From Spongiibacteraceae bacterium (lineage in GTDB: Bacteria > Pseudomonadota > Gammaproteobacteria > Pseudomonadales > Dasaniaceae): a DNA stretch of 45,406 nt. The notes beneath the pieces are model-generated. The model was not told where the DNA came from and made no database searches. It saw only the letters and a program-made list of their open reading frames with translations. The position numbers and the translations under genes were made by a program. Location: positions 1 through 45,406 of the forward strand of contig JAUXHA010000007.1 of assembly GCA_030621845.1 (NCBI GenBank), written 5' to 3'. Positions 37,024-45,406 of the stretch are shown piece after piece; the first letter of the stretch is position 1, and every line of letters starts with the position of its first letter.

Positions 37024-38037
37024 TTACTTGGCGATCGGGATAATACCTACCGCTTCACGCACCTTGCTTAACAGTTCAGCGGCATAGCCCCTGGCTTTGG
37101 CCGCCCCTTTTTGCAATTCCTGTTCAATAAAATCGCCATTCAGCATCAGCTCATCGTAACGCAGCCGAGCCTGGCCGATCTCATCATTAATCAACGCGGC
37201 CAATTCTTTTTTCGCCTGCCCCCAGCCAATGCCCTGGGCATACTGTTCACGCATATAAACCACCTGCTCGGGGCTGGCAAAAGCCTGCCAGATTTCGAAG
37301 ACCGTAGAGTCATCCGTATTTTTGGCGTCACCGGGTTCCAGTAAATTGGTTTTAATTTTGTTAATATTTTTTTGCAGCTTTTTCTCTGTACTAAAAAGCG
37401 GGATGGTATTGTTATAACTCTTGCTCATTTTGCGCCCGTCCAGACCGCCCAGCACCGCCACAGTGTCATCCACCACCGCCTCGGGCATATCGAATAAGGA
37501 TGTTTTAAAGGTATGGTTAAACTTCTGCGCGATATCCCTGGCCATTTCAACATGCTGGATCTGGTCCTTGCCCACCGGAATGCGCTTGCCGTTAAACATC
37601 AGGATATCAGCCGCCATTAATACCGGATAACTGAACAAGCCCATCATAATGCCCTTATCCGCATCCTCTCCTGCCTGTTCATTGGCCTGCACCGCTGCCT
37701 TATAAGCATGGGCGCGGTTCATCAAGCCCTTGGCCGTCAAACAGGTCAGCACCCAACACAGCTCCATAATTTCAGGCACATCGGATTGCCGATAAAACGT
37801 GGTGTTATCCGTATCCAGCCCCAGCGCCAACCAGGTGGCGGCGATTTCCCGGGTGGACTGCTGCACCAGTTTCGGGTCGTGGCATTTAATCAGCGCATGA
37901 TAATCTGCGAGGAAAAAAAATGAATCCAGCGCCGGATTCCTGCTCGCCTCGATCGCGGGACGAATAGCCCCGACGTAATTGCCAAGGTGTGGGGTACCTG
38001 TTGTAGTGATACCGGTGAGAACGCGTTCTTTTGCCAT
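37024..38037 (-). CDS. trpS: Tryptophan--tRNA ligase
   Basis: A 337-residue class I aminoacyl-tRNA synthetase. The HIGH-type motif is [10 protein letters not shown] (residues 14-23) and the KMSKS loop is [25 protein letters not shown] and [16 protein letters not shown] are typical TrpRS segments. It charges tRNA-Trp. It has an upstream neighbour encoding the queuosine mannosyltransferase homologue (30 bp gap), so the two may share a transcript. Confidence 0.96.
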   Translation of the reverse strand: MAKERVLTGITTTGTPHLGNYVGAIRPAIEASRNPALDSFFFLADYHALIKCHDPKLVQQSTREIAATWLALGLDTDNTTFYRQSDVPEIMELCWVLTCLTAKGLMNRAHAYKAAVQANEQAGEDADKGIMMGLFSYPVLMAADILMFNGKRIPVGKDQIQHVEMARDIAQKFNHTFKTSLFDMPEAVVDDTVAVLGGLDGRKMSKSYNNTIPLFSTEKKLQKNINKIKTNLLEPGDAKNTDDSTVFEIWQAFASPEQVVYMREQYAQGIGWGQAKKELAALINDEIGQARLRYDELMLNGDFIEQELQKGAAKARGYAAELLSKVREAVGIIPIAK

Positions 38038-38067
38038 TGCCGTTGTTTGTCCCGAGTCATTGCCGTG

Positions 38068-39210
38068 TTATTGAGGTCGTCTATCATACAGACTGCCAGC
38101 CTGCGCTACCACATCACTCAGCAGGCGCTGGTACTGCTGGCCAAGCACCAGCCACGACCAGTCCGTGACTGAGGGTGCCAGAGGCAGCGCCGCCGCTTTT
38201 TTTCCTGCCGCTAAATAGATCAGTTGCCCAAGCACGCCCTTAACCTCCTTGTCCACGGCAGCGGGAAACGACGGATAACAACTGGCTGCTGGAAACCACT
38301 GGCGGTAGCAAAGCCGGTCAGGCACCAGCGGCAGGCAACCGGCGGCCACCGCCTCCATTACTGACAGCCCCTGAAAATCGTGTAATGCCGTCGATAACAC
38401 CACATCGGCGGTGGCGAGGAGTTGCCGGTAATCACTTAACTCCGGTACAAAACCCCAGTGCTTCAGGGACACGCTATTAGTTGCCATCAGCAAGGATTTT
38501 ATCTGTTCGAACTCGCCGGGCACACGCCGGAAACGCTCACCGAGTATTGAAAAAGCACAGTCGATGTTTTTCTCTACCAGCCCCTGAATCAGCGCCAGTA
38601 AACGATCGGGGCCCTTGTCATACTCCCAGCGATGATTCCAGACAATGTGTAATGGACTGTCCAGCCGGGGCTGGTGCTGGCGGTAGCAATCAGCTTCCAG
38701 CGGTACCGGGATTGACAGGCTGCGTTGTAATAATGTCTGCTCAATGCCCGCCGGCACGGCATCGGGTAGTTTCTTTAACAGCTGAGCCACCCCCGCAATA
38801 AAGCTCTGCCGATTGTAATCGCTGTTAAACACGATGCTGTCTGCTGCCAACGCCGAGTAGAGGTTGACCATCTGTGGTTCCAGCCCGGGATGTTGGCGAT
38901 TGTTAGCGGGGTAAGCAAACTGGTTTTCATGAAAGTAAACAATCGCCGGGGTCAGCGCCAAAGAGGGCACCAAACCCTTCAATGTCGCCAAATCGACCAT
39001 CGAGGTAGCAAGGATGAGATCAAAGCCCTGATCGAGTATCTGGCGCTCGGCAAAGGCCCAGTACAGACTGTTACCGCGTATACGCCAGTTAAAAAAACGT
39101 GGCGACAGCGTCAGTACTTGCCATTGATGCGCCGGCAGTGCTGCCAGCAAGCCCTGGTGCCAGCGCTGGTGACTGGCCGCATCGTAGGCGGATAACAATA
39201 AAATTCTCAT
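38068..39210 (-). CDS. tRNA-queuosine alpha-mannosyltransferase homologue (QTMAN/GTDC1, DUF3524)
   Basis: A 380-residue protein: N-terminal DUF3524 (MRILLLSAYDAASHQRWHQG to about 170) and C-terminal GT-B group 4 domain. It follows human QTMAN (GTDC1) closely in pattern: YFHENQFAYP (92-101), VFNSDYNRQSF, WNHRWEYDKGP (191-201), SILGERF and HDFQGLSVMEAVAAG (277-291, nucleotide-sugar Glu). In animals this enzyme mannosylates queuosine-34 of tRNA-Asp. In bacteria the usual tRNA-Asp Q modification is GluQ. tgt and queA are in the same window, so the substrate would exist. Confidence 0.85.
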   Translation of the reverse strand: MRILLLSAYDAASHQRWHQGLLAALPAHQWQVLTLSPRFFNWRIRGNSLYWAFAERQILDQGFDLILATSMVDLATLKGLVPSLALTPAIVYFHENQFAYPANNRQHPGLEPQMVNLYSALAADSIVFNSDYNRQSFIAGVAQLLKKLPDAVPAGIEQTLLQRSLSIPVPLEADCYRQHQPRLDSPLHIVWNHRWEYDKGPDRLLALIQGLVEKNIDCAFSILGERFRRVPGEFEQIKSLLMATNSVSLKHWGFVPELSDYRQLLATADVVLSTALHDFQGLSVMEAVAAGCLPLVPDRLCYRQWFPAASCYPSFPAAVDKEVKGVLGQLIYLAAGKKAAALPLAPSVTDWSWLVLGQQYQRLLSDVVAQAGSLYDRRPQ

Positions 39211-39325
39211 TTCACTCCCGTTAGCTCAAGCAGGTTGACGCTGTTGACGCCCTGCTCTAAGCTCCACGTTTTTCCCATTGCCGCGACCCGCGTTACACAC
39301 TTGGGGGTCAACACAGGACAGTATT

Positions 39326-40117
39326 ATGGCCGAGTTTGAAAACATTATCCTTGAACAGTCAGGCGGTGTTGCAAAAATCACCCTGAACCGTCCCGATGCT
39401 GCCAATGGCATCAATTTGGCCATGGCACAGGAATTATTACAGGCGGCCATCCACTGCGATGAAGATTCGGCGGTGCGCTGCGTACTGATTACTGGCAACG
39501 GTAAAATGTTCTGTGCCGGTGGTGACCTGAAAAGCTTCGCCGCCTTTGGCGATGGCATCAGTGCCAGGCTCAAGGAGCTCACTACCTACCTGCACGCGGC
39601 CATTGGTCGCCTGGCGAGGATGGATGCCCCGGTTATTATCGCCGTCAATGGTGTTGCCGCCGGCGCAGGTTTTAGCCTGGCGGTTTCCGGCGACCTGGTG
39701 CTGGCCGCCGAATCGGCTAAATTTACCATGGCGTATACTGCCGCCGGCCTTAGTCCCGATGGCAGCTCCAGCTACTTTCTGCCACGCTTAATTGGCCTGC
39801 GCAAAACCCAGGAATTAATGCTCACCAATCGTCGCTTAAGCGCAGAGGAAGCCATGGCATGGGGTGTTATCACTCGCGTCGTTGCCGATGATGACTTGCA
39901 ACAAGTCGCCGCCGAACTGGCGGTAAAACTGGCCAGCGGCCCCACTCGGGCTCACGGTGTGGTAAAAAAATTATTACAGGGCAGTTTTGGCAATGGCCTG
40001 GAAACCCAGATGGAACACGAAGCCCGCTATATCGCCGCCATGGCCAGTACCGATGATGGCAAGGAAGGCGTGACCGCGTTTATGGAAAAACGCAAAGCAG
40101 AATTTACTGGTCAGTAG
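39326..40117 (+). CDS. Enoyl-CoA hydratase/isomerase family protein, PaaG-like
   Basis: A 263-residue crotonase-fold protein. The ATG at 39326 follows ACAGGAC and begins MAEFENIILEQSGGVAKITL; the reading can extend to 39278 without homology. The oxyanion loops are CAGGDLKSF and VAAGAGFSLAVSGDL. Instead of hydratase glutamates it has Asp in GLSPDGSSSYFLP, as PaaG and related isomerases have in GLIPDCGGT. It is therefore likelier an isomerase. It stands alone, divergent from the mannosyltransferase and convergent with the aminopeptidase. Confidence 0.87.
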   Translation: MAEFENIILEQSGGVAKITLNRPDAANGINLAMAQELLQAAIHCDEDSAVRCVLITGNGKMFCAGGDLKSFAAFGDGISARLKELTTYLHAAIGRLARMDAPVIIAVNGVAAGAGFSLAVSGDLVLAAESAKFTMAYTAAGLSPDGSSSYFLPRLIGLRKTQELMLTNRRLSAEEAMAWGVITRVVADDDLQQVAAELAVKLASGPTRAHGVVKKLLQGSFGNGLETQMEHEARYIAAMASTDDGKEGVTAFMEKRKAEFTGQ

Positions 40118-40137
40118 GTCACAGCGCTTGCTGGCAC

Positions 40138-41442
40138 TCAGCTCGATACCAGCGTGGCCAATTGATTGAATACTTTTAGTACCTTGAACAGGGCATAGGC
40201 ATCGTCACTGCCTGCCAGCTCCCTGATCGAATGCATGGCAAAGGTAGGCACGCCAATATCGATGCTTTTCACCCCAAGCTCAGTGGCGGTAATCGGGCCG
40301 ATGGTACTGCCACAGCCCATATCAGTACGGACCACAAAACTCTGTACCGGCGTCTTTGCCAATTCACAACAATGCCTGAAAAGCGCTGCCGTTTCACTGT
40401 TGGTGGCATAGCGCTGGTTGGCATTAATTTTAATCACCGGTCCGGCATTTAAGCGCGGGCCGTGATTGCCATCGTGCCGGTCCGCGTAATTGGGATGAAC
40501 TCCATGGGCATTATCCGCAGAGATAAACAGCGAGGCATCAATCATCCGGGCAAAATTACTGGCGTCACCGCTTATCCGCTGCAACACCGATTTCAGCATC
40601 GGCCCCTGGGCTCCCGCCGCTGAAGCGCTACCCACTTCTTCGTGGTCATTGCAGACCAGCAAGCAATTCTGCCCCTGCTGAGCCAATAGCGCCTGCAGGC
40701 CAACATAGCAGGAAAGTAAATTATCCAACCGGGCAGAGGCAATAAACTCGCGGTTAAAACCGACCACCGCCGGCAACTGGGTATCATAAAAACTCAGCTC
40801 GTAATCCAGCACCTGGCTGGCCTCACAATCACTGTGCTGCTCCAGCAGGCGGGCCAATAACAACTGGCGAAAATCCGGCTGCTGATCATCATTGCGTAAC
40901 AAAATGGGCGGAATATGTTTTTGGCGGTTGATCTCGCGTTTGCTGTTCGCCTCCTTATCGAGGTGAATAGCCAGGCTGGGAATCACCGCGATAGGGCGCT
41001 GGTAGTCAATCAGGCGGCTCTTCAGCCTGCCCTGCTGGTCCTTGAAACTGACTCGCCCGGCCAGCGATAAATCGCGATCAAACCAGGGGTTGAGCAAAGC
41101 GCCCCCATAGACTTCAACCCCCAATTGGAAATAACCCTGGCTATTGATTTCCGGCTGCGGTTTTACTTTCAGGCAGGGACTGTCGGTATGCGCACCCACC
41201 ATGCGAAAACCGGAGGTTACAGGATTCTCCTGTGAGCGGGTAAACGCCACGATAGAGGAATCATTGCGGATCACATAGTAGCGCCCATCACCCTGCCCCA
41301 ACTGCCACTCATCCGCTTCATAGAGGCGACTAAAACCGGCCCCTGACAAGCGCTTCTCCATTTCAGCCACAGCGTGAAAAGGTGTTGGGGATTTCGCCAG
41401 GAAATCCAGTAAATCCGTATTGAAGTCCGCTAAACTGTGCAT
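40138..41442 (-). CDS. M18 family aminopeptidase
   Basis: A 434-residue metallopeptidase. The ATG at 41442, preceded by AGAGG, gives the family start [20 protein letters not shown]. Metal-binding segments are [36 protein letters not shown] and the C-terminal [14 protein letters not shown]. Homologues (ApeB type) are cytosolic dodecamers that remove acidic or neutral N-terminal residues. It follows tsaB by 25 bp on the same strand. Confidence 0.93.
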   Translation of the reverse strand: MHSLADFNTDLLDFLAKSPTPFHAVAEMEKRLSGAGFSRLYEADEWQLGQGDGRYYVIRNDSSIVAFTRSQENPVTSGFRMVGAHTDSPCLKVKPQPEINSQGYFQLGVEVYGGALLNPWFDRDLSLAGRVSFKDQQGRLKSRLIDYQRPIAVIPSLAIHLDKEANSKREINRQKHIPPILLRNDDQQPDFRQLLLARLLEQHSDCEASQVLDYELSFYDTQLPAVVGFNREFIASARLDNLLSCYVGLQALLAQQGQNCLLVCNDHEEVGSASAAGAQGPMLKSVLQRISGDASNFARMIDASLFISADNAHGVHPNYADRHDGNHGPRLNAGPVIKINANQRYATNSETAALFRHCCELAKTPVQSFVVRTDMGCGSTIGPITATELGVKSIDIGVPTFAMHSIRELAGSDDAYALFKVLKVFNQLATLVSS

Positions 41443-41467
41443 GGTCAACCTCTGTAGTAACAATAGC

Positions 41468-42160
41468 TTATTGTGCGCCGGTTTTTTTCCAGGTAATTTC
41501 ATCGCGCAAATAGATCGGTACAGCCTGGTCAGCCGGGCCGTATTCCCCAGCCTGGAATAATGCTACACCCAGCCGCGCCACCGCCGCGGCATGGGGCAGG
41601 ATATCGGTCTCTACCTTGCTGTTACCTGGCAGCGACATTCGTTCGCTGTAGACAAAACCTGGCCCGAGCAATAACACCTTCCCCGTCGCTTCCAGCTCAC
41701 TAATAGACAGCAATTCCGGTGCGCTTAACTTCTCCTCAGTGATCGCCACCGCCAAACCATTCACACGCTGGTAGGCGGCCCAATACACTTCATTCATTCT
41801 CGCATCCAGTGCCGCGACCAGGGTGTTATGTTCAGCATTTTGTTGCCGATCAAAACCGGTCTGTGCCAGTGCCGCCAATGAGGAAACCGCCACCACCGGC
41901 AGCTCGGCACCATAGGCCAAACCCTGCACCACACTGAGGCAAACCCGTAAACCGGTAAAAGAACCGGGGCCGCGCGCAAATGCAATCGCGTCCAGCTGCT
42001 GCAGTGACAAGCCCGCCTCTGATAGTAGCTGATCGACCATCGGCAATAACTTTTGCGTATGTTCACGCGGTGCCAACTGGTAGCGCTCCAGCACCTCACC
42101 TTGCTGCGAGACTGCAACCGAACAGGCCTCGGTGGAACTGTCAATCGCCAGTAATTTCAT
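41468..42160 (-). CDS. tsaB: tRNA threonylcarbamoyladenosine biosynthesis protein TsaB
   Basis: A 230-residue ASKHA-fold protein starting [17 protein letters not shown], with [20 protein letters not shown] and [13 protein letters not shown]. TsaB is the scaffold partner of TsaD in making t6A37. The start overlaps the stop of the DinG/YoaA reading frame (ATGA), the same arrangement as yoaA/tsaB in other gammaproteobacteria, which shows that the helicase gene was an intact operon partner. Confidence 0.95.
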   Translation of the reverse strand: MKLLAIDSSTEACSVAVSQQGEVLERYQLAPREHTQKLLPMVDQLLSEAGLSLQQLDAIAFARGPGSFTGLRVCLSVVQGLAYGAELPVVAVSSLAALAQTGFDRQQNAEHNTLVAALDARMNEVYWAAYQRVNGLAVAITEEKLSAPELLSISELEATGKVLLLGPGFVYSERMSLPGNSKVETDILPHAAAVARLGVALFQAGEYGPADQAVPIYLRDEITWKKTGAQ

Positions 42161-44043
42161 CGTGCCGGTACGTGTTGTTGAAAAAAAGCTTTCACTTCGT
42201 CGATCTCCCTTACCTGCTGCATCGCGGGCAAGCTGCGAATAAATAATTCAGCGTAATCCCGGCTATGCAAACGCGGGTCGGCCAGCATTATAACCCCCCT
42301 GTCGTCCAGGCGCCGCAGCAAACGACCGCAACCCTGTCGCAGGCGAATCACCGCCGCCGGCAACTGTTCCTGCTGGAAGGCATCGACCCCCATCCCGGCC
42401 AGGTAATTGGCATGAAAAGCCAACCGCGGATCACCTGGCGAGGCAAAGGGCAGTTTATCAATAAACACACAGGCTAGCGCCGTATCGGCCAGATCCAGTC
42501 CCTCCCAAAAACTACCAGTCGCCAGTAATACACCGCCCGGTGAGCTTTTAAAGCAGTTAATTAAGCGATGATTCTCCATGCTGCCCTGGACAAAACAATC
42601 AAGCTGCTGATGCTGCCCCAGCAACTGTGCGACCTGTTGCAAGGCGCGGTGACTGCTAAAAAGCAACAGCGCCCTGCCAGGTATCTCCCCTAACAACAAC
42701 AGCAACTGTTCAACCAGCTGCTCGCTATAGCCGTTATCCCCCGGTTCGCCCCTGAGTACGGGCGTGTACAATAGCGCATTGGCGGCGTAATCAATATCAC
42801 TTTCAATTCGCTTAAACTCAATTTCCGGCAGGCCGATGCCAGTTAAAAAACGTTCGGGATTACCGGCAATCGCCAGCGTCGCCGAAGTGAAAATCCAGTT
42901 AGCTGCCGAAGCATCACACAGCTGCCGTATATGGTTTGATAAACTCACTGGTACCGACTGTAAAACAAAGCCCTTGTGCCGCGTTTCAAACCAGCACAGA
43001 CCGCTGCCATCACCAATATCCCGCAGCGTTTTCAGCAGTTGTTGCGATCGAATCGACAGGGCGTTCAGCGCCGCAGAACGCTGGGCAAAACGCCGCAGGG
43101 TATCCACCAGCGGTTGGCACCATTGAACCAGTACCCGCTGTATCGACAGGTGCTGCTCGGCCACATACGCTGTCGACGGCGCTTCGCTCTGTTTGAGCCG
43201 CGACAGCAACCGTAAAAAAGCAGCAAGGTAATCACACAGTTGTGCCTGCTCAGGGGCATCGTCAGCGAGGCTGGCCAGTGCATCGCGGCAAAATGCTGAC
43301 AATTGCCAGCTATTGACCTGAACCCCGTGATGACGAGCAAAATCCACCAAACGGTGAGCCTCATCCACAATCACCGTTTCCGCTCTTGTTGCCAGCGTGG
43401 CATCGGCCGAATGAAACAGCGTTTTATCACTCAGTAATAAACTGTGATTAACGATAACAATATCGGCCTGCTGACTGCGTTTTCGGGCATGGATCCAGGG
43501 GCAATGCTGGTAATCGGGACACGCCGCGCCCAAACACTCCTCGGCGCTGGCCGTCACCGCATACCGCAAGCGGTTATCCTCAATCGTATAGTGACTTAAA
43601 TCGCCCTACCCGGTCGCGGCATACTGGCGCGAGAGCAATGACAAGCGAGACTTCATTTCACCCGATGCTTCGTGTAAGTGTTTATTGAGGTAGTAGGGAC
43701 ATAGATAATTGCTACGCCCTTTTAACTGGACAACCTGCTTTTGACTGCCCAGGGCTTTTTGTACCAATGGAATATCACCACGGTAAAGCTGCCGCTGTAA
43801 TTGGTGACTGGCCGTTGAAATAATCGTCCGGCTGTTTGAGTCGATAGCCGCCACCAGGTAAGCCAGGGTTTTACCCGCCCCGGAAGCCACTTCCAGCGCC
43901 AGTGAATGGTTATTCCTGAGCGCACCGGCAATCGCCAGCGCCATCTTTTGCTGACCGGGACGCGCTCGAAAACCCTTGAGATGGAGCTGAAACGGCCCCT
44001 CATCACTGAGCAGGCGAGAGATTGAAAGCGGACTATCAGTCAT
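42157..44043 (-). pseudogene. yoaA: DinG/YoaA-type ATP-dependent helicase interrupted by one in-frame TAG
   Basis: One continuous frame of 628 sense positions (E. coli YoaA is of similar size) broken only by TAG at 43606-43608, codon 146. Before it: RARPGQ (26-31), Walker A ASGAGKT and the first Fe-S Cys (Cys115, NYLCPY). After it the same frame continues GDLSHYTIEDNR, then the other Cys (170, 175, 181), VDEAHRLVD and motif VI region RLRQGCGRLLRR. No frameshift. The stop may be a sequencing error, a recent nonsense mutation, or suppressed. A TTG at 43569 could restart the second part without Walker A, so it would be inactive. The partner tsaB overlaps the 3' end. Confidence 0.88.
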
Positions 44044-44123
44044 TATTCATCTTATTTAACGGCTGTGCTCAAGGCGGCCAGCATTTATACTTGGCAATCA
44101 TTGTAACTAAATCAATTGCTATT

Positions 44124-44705
44124 ATGGTACACCCAATTAACGCAATTATTCTCGCAGGCGGCCAGGGACGCCGTATGGGGATGCGCGATAAAGGCCTGTT
44201 AGTATGGCGCGGTAAAACACTGATTGAGCATACCCTGAAGCGCATAGCACCGCAGCTCGATGCGGTCATTATCAATTGCAATCGCAACCAGCAGCAATAC
44301 CGAAAATTACCCGCGACCCTGTGCGAAGATCTTATGCCCGACTATCAGGGGCCGCTGGCGGGCATACAGGCGGCGTTGACCATTAGCAACACCCGCCTCA
44401 ACCTGGTTTGCGCCTGCGACACGCCGCAACTGCCAATGGATTTACTTTCACGCCTACTCGAAACCCTGCAGTCCAGCCACGCCGATTTATGCTACCCCTG
44501 GGACGGCAACAGGGAGCAGTATTTACCGGTGCTACTTCGAAGCACCGTGTTGCCCGGGCTGACCGCCTATCTTAATCAGGGCGGGCGCAGTATCAATGGC
44601 TGGTATGGTCAATTAAATGCGGTGAGCGTGGATTTTAGCGACTGCCCGGAAGCCTTCAGGAACTTCAATCACAGCAGTGAACTGGTCGAAGGGTTGGACA
44701 AATAA
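44124..44705 (+). CDS. mobA: Molybdenum cofactor guanylyltransferase MobA
   Basis: A 193-residue nucleotidyltransferase. The ATG at 44124 begins MVHPINAIILAGGQGRRMG, the GTP-binding loop, with KGLLVWRGKTLIEHTL following. DYQGPLAGIQAAL and CACDTPQLPMDLLSRL are typical MobA segments. It joins GMP to molybdopterin to give bis-MGD. It is divergent from the helicase gene (80 bp between starts). No other moa/mob gene is nearby. Confidence 0.93.
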   Translation: MVHPINAIILAGGQGRRMGMRDKGLLVWRGKTLIEHTLKRIAPQLDAVIINCNRNQQQYRKLPATLCEDLMPDYQGPLAGIQAALTISNTRLNLVCACDTPQLPMDLLSRLLETLQSSHADLCYPWDGNREQYLPVLLRSTVLPGLTAYLNQGGRSINGWYGQLNAVSVDFSDCPEAFRNFNHSSELVEGLDK

Positions 44706-44711
44706 AGAAAT

Positions 44712-44740
44712 GTGACCGGGGACTGGCACTCACCATTGAC
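44712..44740 (+). repeat. Direct repeat copy 1 (29 bp)
   Basis: GTGACCGGGGACTGGCACTC continued by ACCATTGAC. It is the same as copy 2 at 45236-45264 except for one base (T/A). It has weak internal symmetry (GTG..CC/GG..CAC), typical of RAYT-mobilised REP-like sequences. Confidence 0.75.
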
Positions 44741-44772
44741 CGGGAGCTAAGCCGCTAAGAGATTGGAATTAA

Positions 44773-45192
44773 TTAATCAACCTCATAAAGACTTCCGGCT
44801 TCCATGTCATAAGGGTAGGCCCCCACAAACTGCACATACTCATCCTTATAGACCTTGGTCTTCTTGGGCCGGTATTCATAATCAAATAACAAAATCACCC
44901 AGGTGACATTTTCAGCACCCATTTTATTGATCTTGTGCACTACCTTGTCGACAAAGGAGCGAGAGTACGAACACTGTCCCACTGCGACATCAACCGCTAC
45001 ATCGCCTCTCTCCGCGCCATTGGTTTCCAGACAGTCGTGGTCATAAACCCCCATCTTAAAATGCCTGGCCCAGGCACAGAGCCCCTGCTCGTTTTCATCA
45101 AAATAACTGTCGGGAACATCTTTATAGGGATGAACTGAAAACCAGACGGAGACCTGGCCTTCTTTTTCGCCGTCGAAGCTCTCGTTGTTCAT
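44773..45192 (-). CDS. Imm22-like (DUF4284) immunity protein, orphan
   Basis: A 139-residue acidic, soluble protein with AAGGA eight bases before its ATG. The pattern VSVWFSV...DSYFDEN.. then CAWARHFKMGVYDHDCLE, CSYSRSFVDKVV and NVTWVILLFDYEY matches what I know of Imm22: a WxG start, FYDHDFLE, SYSESF and ILLY.FEY. Such proteins neutralise polymorphic contact-dependent or type VI toxins. No toxin gene is adjacent. The gene lies between near-identical direct repeats next to a transposase, so it is probably transferred. Family assignment is from memory of the motif. Confidence 0.7.
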   Translation of the reverse strand: MNNESFDGEKEGQVSVWFSVHPYKDVPDSYFDENEQGLCAWARHFKMGVYDHDCLETNGAERGDVAVDVAVGQCSYSRSFVDKVVHKINKMGAENVTWVILLFDYEYRPKKTKVYKDEYVQFVGAYPYDMEAGSLYEVD

Positions 45193-45219
45193 TTTGAGGT
45201 CCTTTTTGTGACTTGGGCA

Positions 45220-45264
45220 GTGACCGGGGACAAGAGTGACCGGGGACAGGCACTCACCATTGAC
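45220..45264 (+). repeat. Direct repeat copy 2 with an extra half copy
   Basis: A truncated copy GTGACCGGGGACA (45220-45232) stands just before a full 29-base copy (45236-45264). Same orientation as copy 1 at 44712-44740. The two full copies bracket the immunity gene with about 495 bp between. Confidence 0.75.
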
Positions 45265-45321
45265 AGTATATTCATTCAGCCATTAACATAGCAATCACTC
45301 AATCGCTAAAAGGATTTAACG

Positions 45322-45406
45322 ATGACGCGCCCACGGAAGGAGCTTGTTTGTCTTGATGAAACCCCCTATTACCATGTGACCTCACGCTGTGTTCGGCGTA
45401 CCTTTC
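45322..45406 (+). CDS. REP-associated tyrosine transposase (RAYT, Y1 family), 3' partial
   Basis: The first 28 codons lie in the window: [20 protein letters not shown] then SRCVRRTF, after AAAAGGA. The pattern 'RPR......YYHV.SR.VRR.F' is the N-terminus of the REP-associated Y1-transposase group, which act on short palindromic repeats. The catalytic HUH motif and Tyr fall beyond the window edge. Confidence 0.8.
   Translation, partial: MTRPRKELVCLDETPYYHVTSRCVRRTF

Noticed and set aside
42157-44043. Two separate helicase genes
   Set aside because: Both parts are in the same frame with only a TAG and 12 sense codons between; the first part has Walker A and one Fe-S Cys, the second has the rest.

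Overview
The window is chromosomal DNA of a marine-type gammaproteobacterium. The S16-RimM-TrmD-L19 operon, the xerD/dsbC/hom/thrC/recJ neighbourhood, queA-tgt and a Pseudomonas-like YqfO all fit that class. The acyl-CoA, LLM-oxidoreductase and CoA-racemase genes suggest the Cellvibrionales/Spongiibacteraceae (BD1-7) area, but this placement is inference from gene content only. Most of the window is dense, conserved housekeeping DNA. Accessory DNA lies at the left edge, at about 7-11 kb, in the 35.4-35.9 kb gap and at the right edge.

Layout. 1-93: tail of a GreA/GreB-like gene. 169-5117 (minus): a catabolic cluster with LLM monooxygenase-like protein, CoA-transferase III/methylacyl-CoA racemase, nitroreductase, enoyl-CoA isomerase-like protein and sulfotransferase. 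5355-6991: YbfF esterase and a divergent lipoprotein. 7015-10867 (minus): a three-gene envelope set of DUF3604 metallo-protein, membrane-anchored PpiC-like protein and HupE/UreJ-type transporter. 10964-13547: the AmmeMemoRadiSam genes amrS, then divergent amrB-amrA. 13575-24845 (minus): ffh, rpsP-rimM-trmD-rplS, xerD, dsbC, alaC, hom, thrC, recJ. 24960-27112 (plus): CcsA/YpjD-like and CorB-like membrane proteins. 27126-30989 (minus): queA, tgt, YqfO/NIF3-like, CoA pyrophosphatase, gamma-carbonic anhydrase-like, DUF1289. 31223-31309: tRNA-Leu(CAA). 31415-35378: uppP, a degenerate GGDEF protein and a divergent TonB-dependent receptor. 35379-35954: no protein gene, but a strong regulatory RNA candidate and a long hairpin repeat. 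35955-42160: second LLM oxidoreductase, trpS, a queuosine-tRNA mannosyltransferase homologue, PaaG-like isomerase, M18 aminopeptidase, tsaB. 42157-44043: DinG/YoaA helicase gene broken by one in-frame TAG. 44124-45406: mobA, an orphan Imm22-like immunity gene between direct repeats, and the start of a REP-associated transposase.

How the genes fit together. tRNA modification is a recurring theme: TrmD, Tgt, QueA, a QTMAN-like glycosyltransferase and TsaB. The left cluster looks like activation and degradation of alpha-methyl-branched acyl-CoAs (side chains of sterols or isoprenoids). The most novel-looking observations are a putative CRP-activated small RNA at 35491-35648 (perfect CRP palindrome placed for a class I promoter, CU-rich loop, strong terminator), the DUF3604/PpiC/HupE set, and a GGDEF protein whose receiver and catalytic residues are lost while its c-di-GMP I-site is kept.
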